Of a DNA stretch of 7,366 nucleotides, positions 6,291 to 7,366 are shown in pieces. This DNA is from ZLKRG08 sp051006515 (lineage in GTDB: Bacteria; Actinomycetota; Actinomycetes; Nanopelagicales; Nanopelagicaceae), in contig JBPCTD010000062.1 in assembly GCA_051006515.1 (NCBI GenBank), forward strand, positions 1-7,366, given 5' to 3'. Numbering within the stretch: the first letter of the stretch is position 1; the number at the start of each line of letters is the position of its first letter. The notes beneath the pieces were generated by a model. It was not told the DNA's origin and did no database searches. It saw nothing but the letters and a program-made list of their open reading frames with translations. A program made the translations under genes and the position numbers.

Positions 6291-7330
6291 CTGCCAACCT
6301 TTCTAGAACCAAAGACTCTCGCTAAAGTAAATAGAGCCAATACCAAAATCAATAAGACCAAAATTCCAGTCCAGGCACGCTGAATAGATTCGGGGGTTCC
6401 AAGCAGGAGCCCTTTCCAAACATAAAATGGCAGAGCTCCTTGATAATCACTAAATGGATTCCAATTTAATTTATCTGATCCACCAATGGTAAATAACAAT
6501 GGTGCAGTCTCTCCCGCGATACGGGCTACACCCAAAATAGTGGCAGTAAGTAAGCCATTTCTAGCCGCCGGAACCACAATCAAGGAAACTGTTTTCCACT
6601 GCGTTGCGCCCATGGCAAGACCTGCCTCACGCAAATCATTTGGAATTAACAAAAGAACTTCTTGTGCGGTACGGGTAACAGTTGGAATCATCAAAATTGA
6701 AAGTGCAAGTGCGCCTGCCAATCCCGAAGCTTTAATTGGTGTGGTCAAAATTATCGATGCAAAGATAAAGAGGCCGGCCACCACTGAAGGTACGCCAGAC
6801 ATGGCTTGCACTGTGAATTGAATAAACCTAGATCCTGGACCTTTAATTTCAGTTAAATAGAGTGCAGTCAATATCCCAGTTGGCACCGAAATAATCAAAG
6901 TCAAAATAATTAAATACAAAGTACCAACGATTGCATGGAGCAAGCCGCCATTATTTACCGGATCTAAATAGGAAGCGGTGAACATGCTGTCTGTAAATAG
7001 CGATGCATGAAGTCCAGGTAAACCTTTTACGATTGTTGAAAAGAGAATGCTTACTACTGGCATGAATACAAAAAGTGCAGCTGTAAACATTATTGTCGAT
7101 GCCAATGAATCTACAGCTGCTTGTTTTCCGCCTATTCGATAGTGATATAAAAATAGAGAAAGTCCAGCAAAGAAAAAGTAGAGCGCAAAATAGGCAAGCT
7201 TTCCCGAAAAGCCTGTCGTAGCAACTGTCAAGAAAGTTGCAAATGCGCTAGTTAAAAGTAGTGCTGCTGGCACCATCTGCTCACGTGGTGTGCGCTTCCA
7301 TGGTTTCTGCGGTTTTACTGTTTCGATCAT
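6287..7330 (-). CDS. pstA: Phosphate ABC transporter permease PstA
   Basis: PstA forms the phosphate channel with PstC in the cytoplasmic membrane. The 347-residue protein has about eight hydrophobic segments (roughly 20-38, 44-62, 76-100, 133-160, 178-196, 205-220, 255-283 and 320-340). The core carries the ABC-permease EAA-type coupling loop EAGLAMGATQWKTV (235-248) and, downstream, ARIAGETAPLLFT (269-281), a hallmark of PstA. The two segments before residue 65 come before the usual six-helix core, making the protein longer than the roughly 300-residue enterobacterial form. The start ATG overlaps the pstC stop and the stop overlaps the pstB start, both as ATGA, so pstC, pstA and pstB are almost certainly one operon. 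Confidence 0.95.
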   Translation of the reverse strand: MIETVKPQKPWKRTPREQMVPAALLLTSAFATFLTVATTGFSGKLAYFALYFFFAGLSLFLYHYRIGGKQAAVDSLASTIMFTAALFVFMPVVSILFSTIVKGLPGLHASLFTDSMFTASYLDPVNNGGLLHAIVGTLYLIILTLIISVPTGILTALYLTEIKGPGSRFIQFTVQAMSGVPSVVAGLFIFASIILTTPIKASGLAGALALSILMIPTVTRTAQEVLLLIPNDLREAGLAMGATQWKTVSLIVVPAARNGLLTATILGVARIAGETAPLLFTIGGSDKLNWNPFSDYQGALPFYVWKGLLLGTPESIQRAWTGILVLLILVLALFTLARVFGSRKVGR

Positions 7331-7366
7331 GCCTTGCCTGACTTAACTGCACGATTGACAATGTAA
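7327..7366 (-). CDS. pstC: PstC phosphate permease, last codons only (gene continues off the right edge)
   Basis: Twelve codons and a TGA stop are visible: YIVNRAVKSGKA. PstC proteins commonly end with an arginine-containing tail of this kind just after the last membrane helix (A-R-x-I-V-x-R-like). The stop shares bases with the pstA start (ATGA at 7330-7327). The assignment rests mainly on position directly before pstA and the shape of the tail, since the diagnostic domains lie outside the window. Confidence 0.75.
   Translation of the reverse strand, partial: YIVNRAVKSGKA

Noticed and set aside
6486..6821. 111-residue plus-strand reading frame antisense to pstA
   Set aside because: It mirrors the hydrophobic pstA coding region and shows no independent features.
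1..7366. CRISPR array, insertion sequence, integrase, toxin-antitoxin or defence genes
   Set aside because: No regularly spaced repeats, transposase or nuclease motifs, or small paired genes were seen; nearly all the DNA is accounted for by housekeeping and transport genes.

Overview
The window reads as chromosomal DNA of a compact, fairly AT-rich actinobacterium. Freshwater acI-type Actinobacteria (Nanopelagicales) are a plausible source, but this is an inference. It rests on the low GC impression, very tight gene packing (overlaps of 1 to 4 bases), an EttA plus hotdog-thioesterase pairing resembling the mycobacterial neighbourhood, a PstA with an extended N-terminus, and a tRNA gene without an encoded CCA. 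No rRNA, mobile element, CRISPR or phage signature was seen.

Left half (1-4072, minus strand): a tightly packed set read from right to left. It starts with ettA (ABC-F ribosome-associated ATPase), then a 4HBT hotdog-fold acyl-CoA thioesterase, then a GH13 alpha-glucosidase, and ends with the start of a major facilitator superfamily transporter that runs off the left edge. The junctions are a 1-base overlap, a 3-base gap and an 8-base gap, so one transcript is likely. The transporter appears to start at a TTG and is easily missed because a longer spurious reading frame covers the same DNA.

Centre (4073-4267): a 65-base divergent intergenic region with a GC-rich inverted repeat separates ettA from a plus-strand tRNA-Arg(UCU). 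The tRNA converges on pstS across a symmetric A-tract/hairpin/T-tract that should terminate transcription in both directions.

Right half (4268-7366, minus strand): a high-affinity phosphate ABC transporter read as pstC (only its last codons visible), pstA, pstB, pstS. The first two junctions are ATGA overlaps. pstS comes last, after a 112-base gap that holds a candidate promoter, a candidate PHO-box-like repeat and a perfect 6-3-6 palindrome. PstS captures phosphate outside the membrane, PstC/PstA form the channel and PstB hydrolyses ATP. The order (binding protein last, with its own leader) and a PstS signal peptide lacking a lipobox are the main departures from the common pstSCAB plan.

I found no convincing previously undescribed system. 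The window is mostly ordinary housekeeping and nutrient-uptake genes, with several small regulatory and architectural points worth checking.
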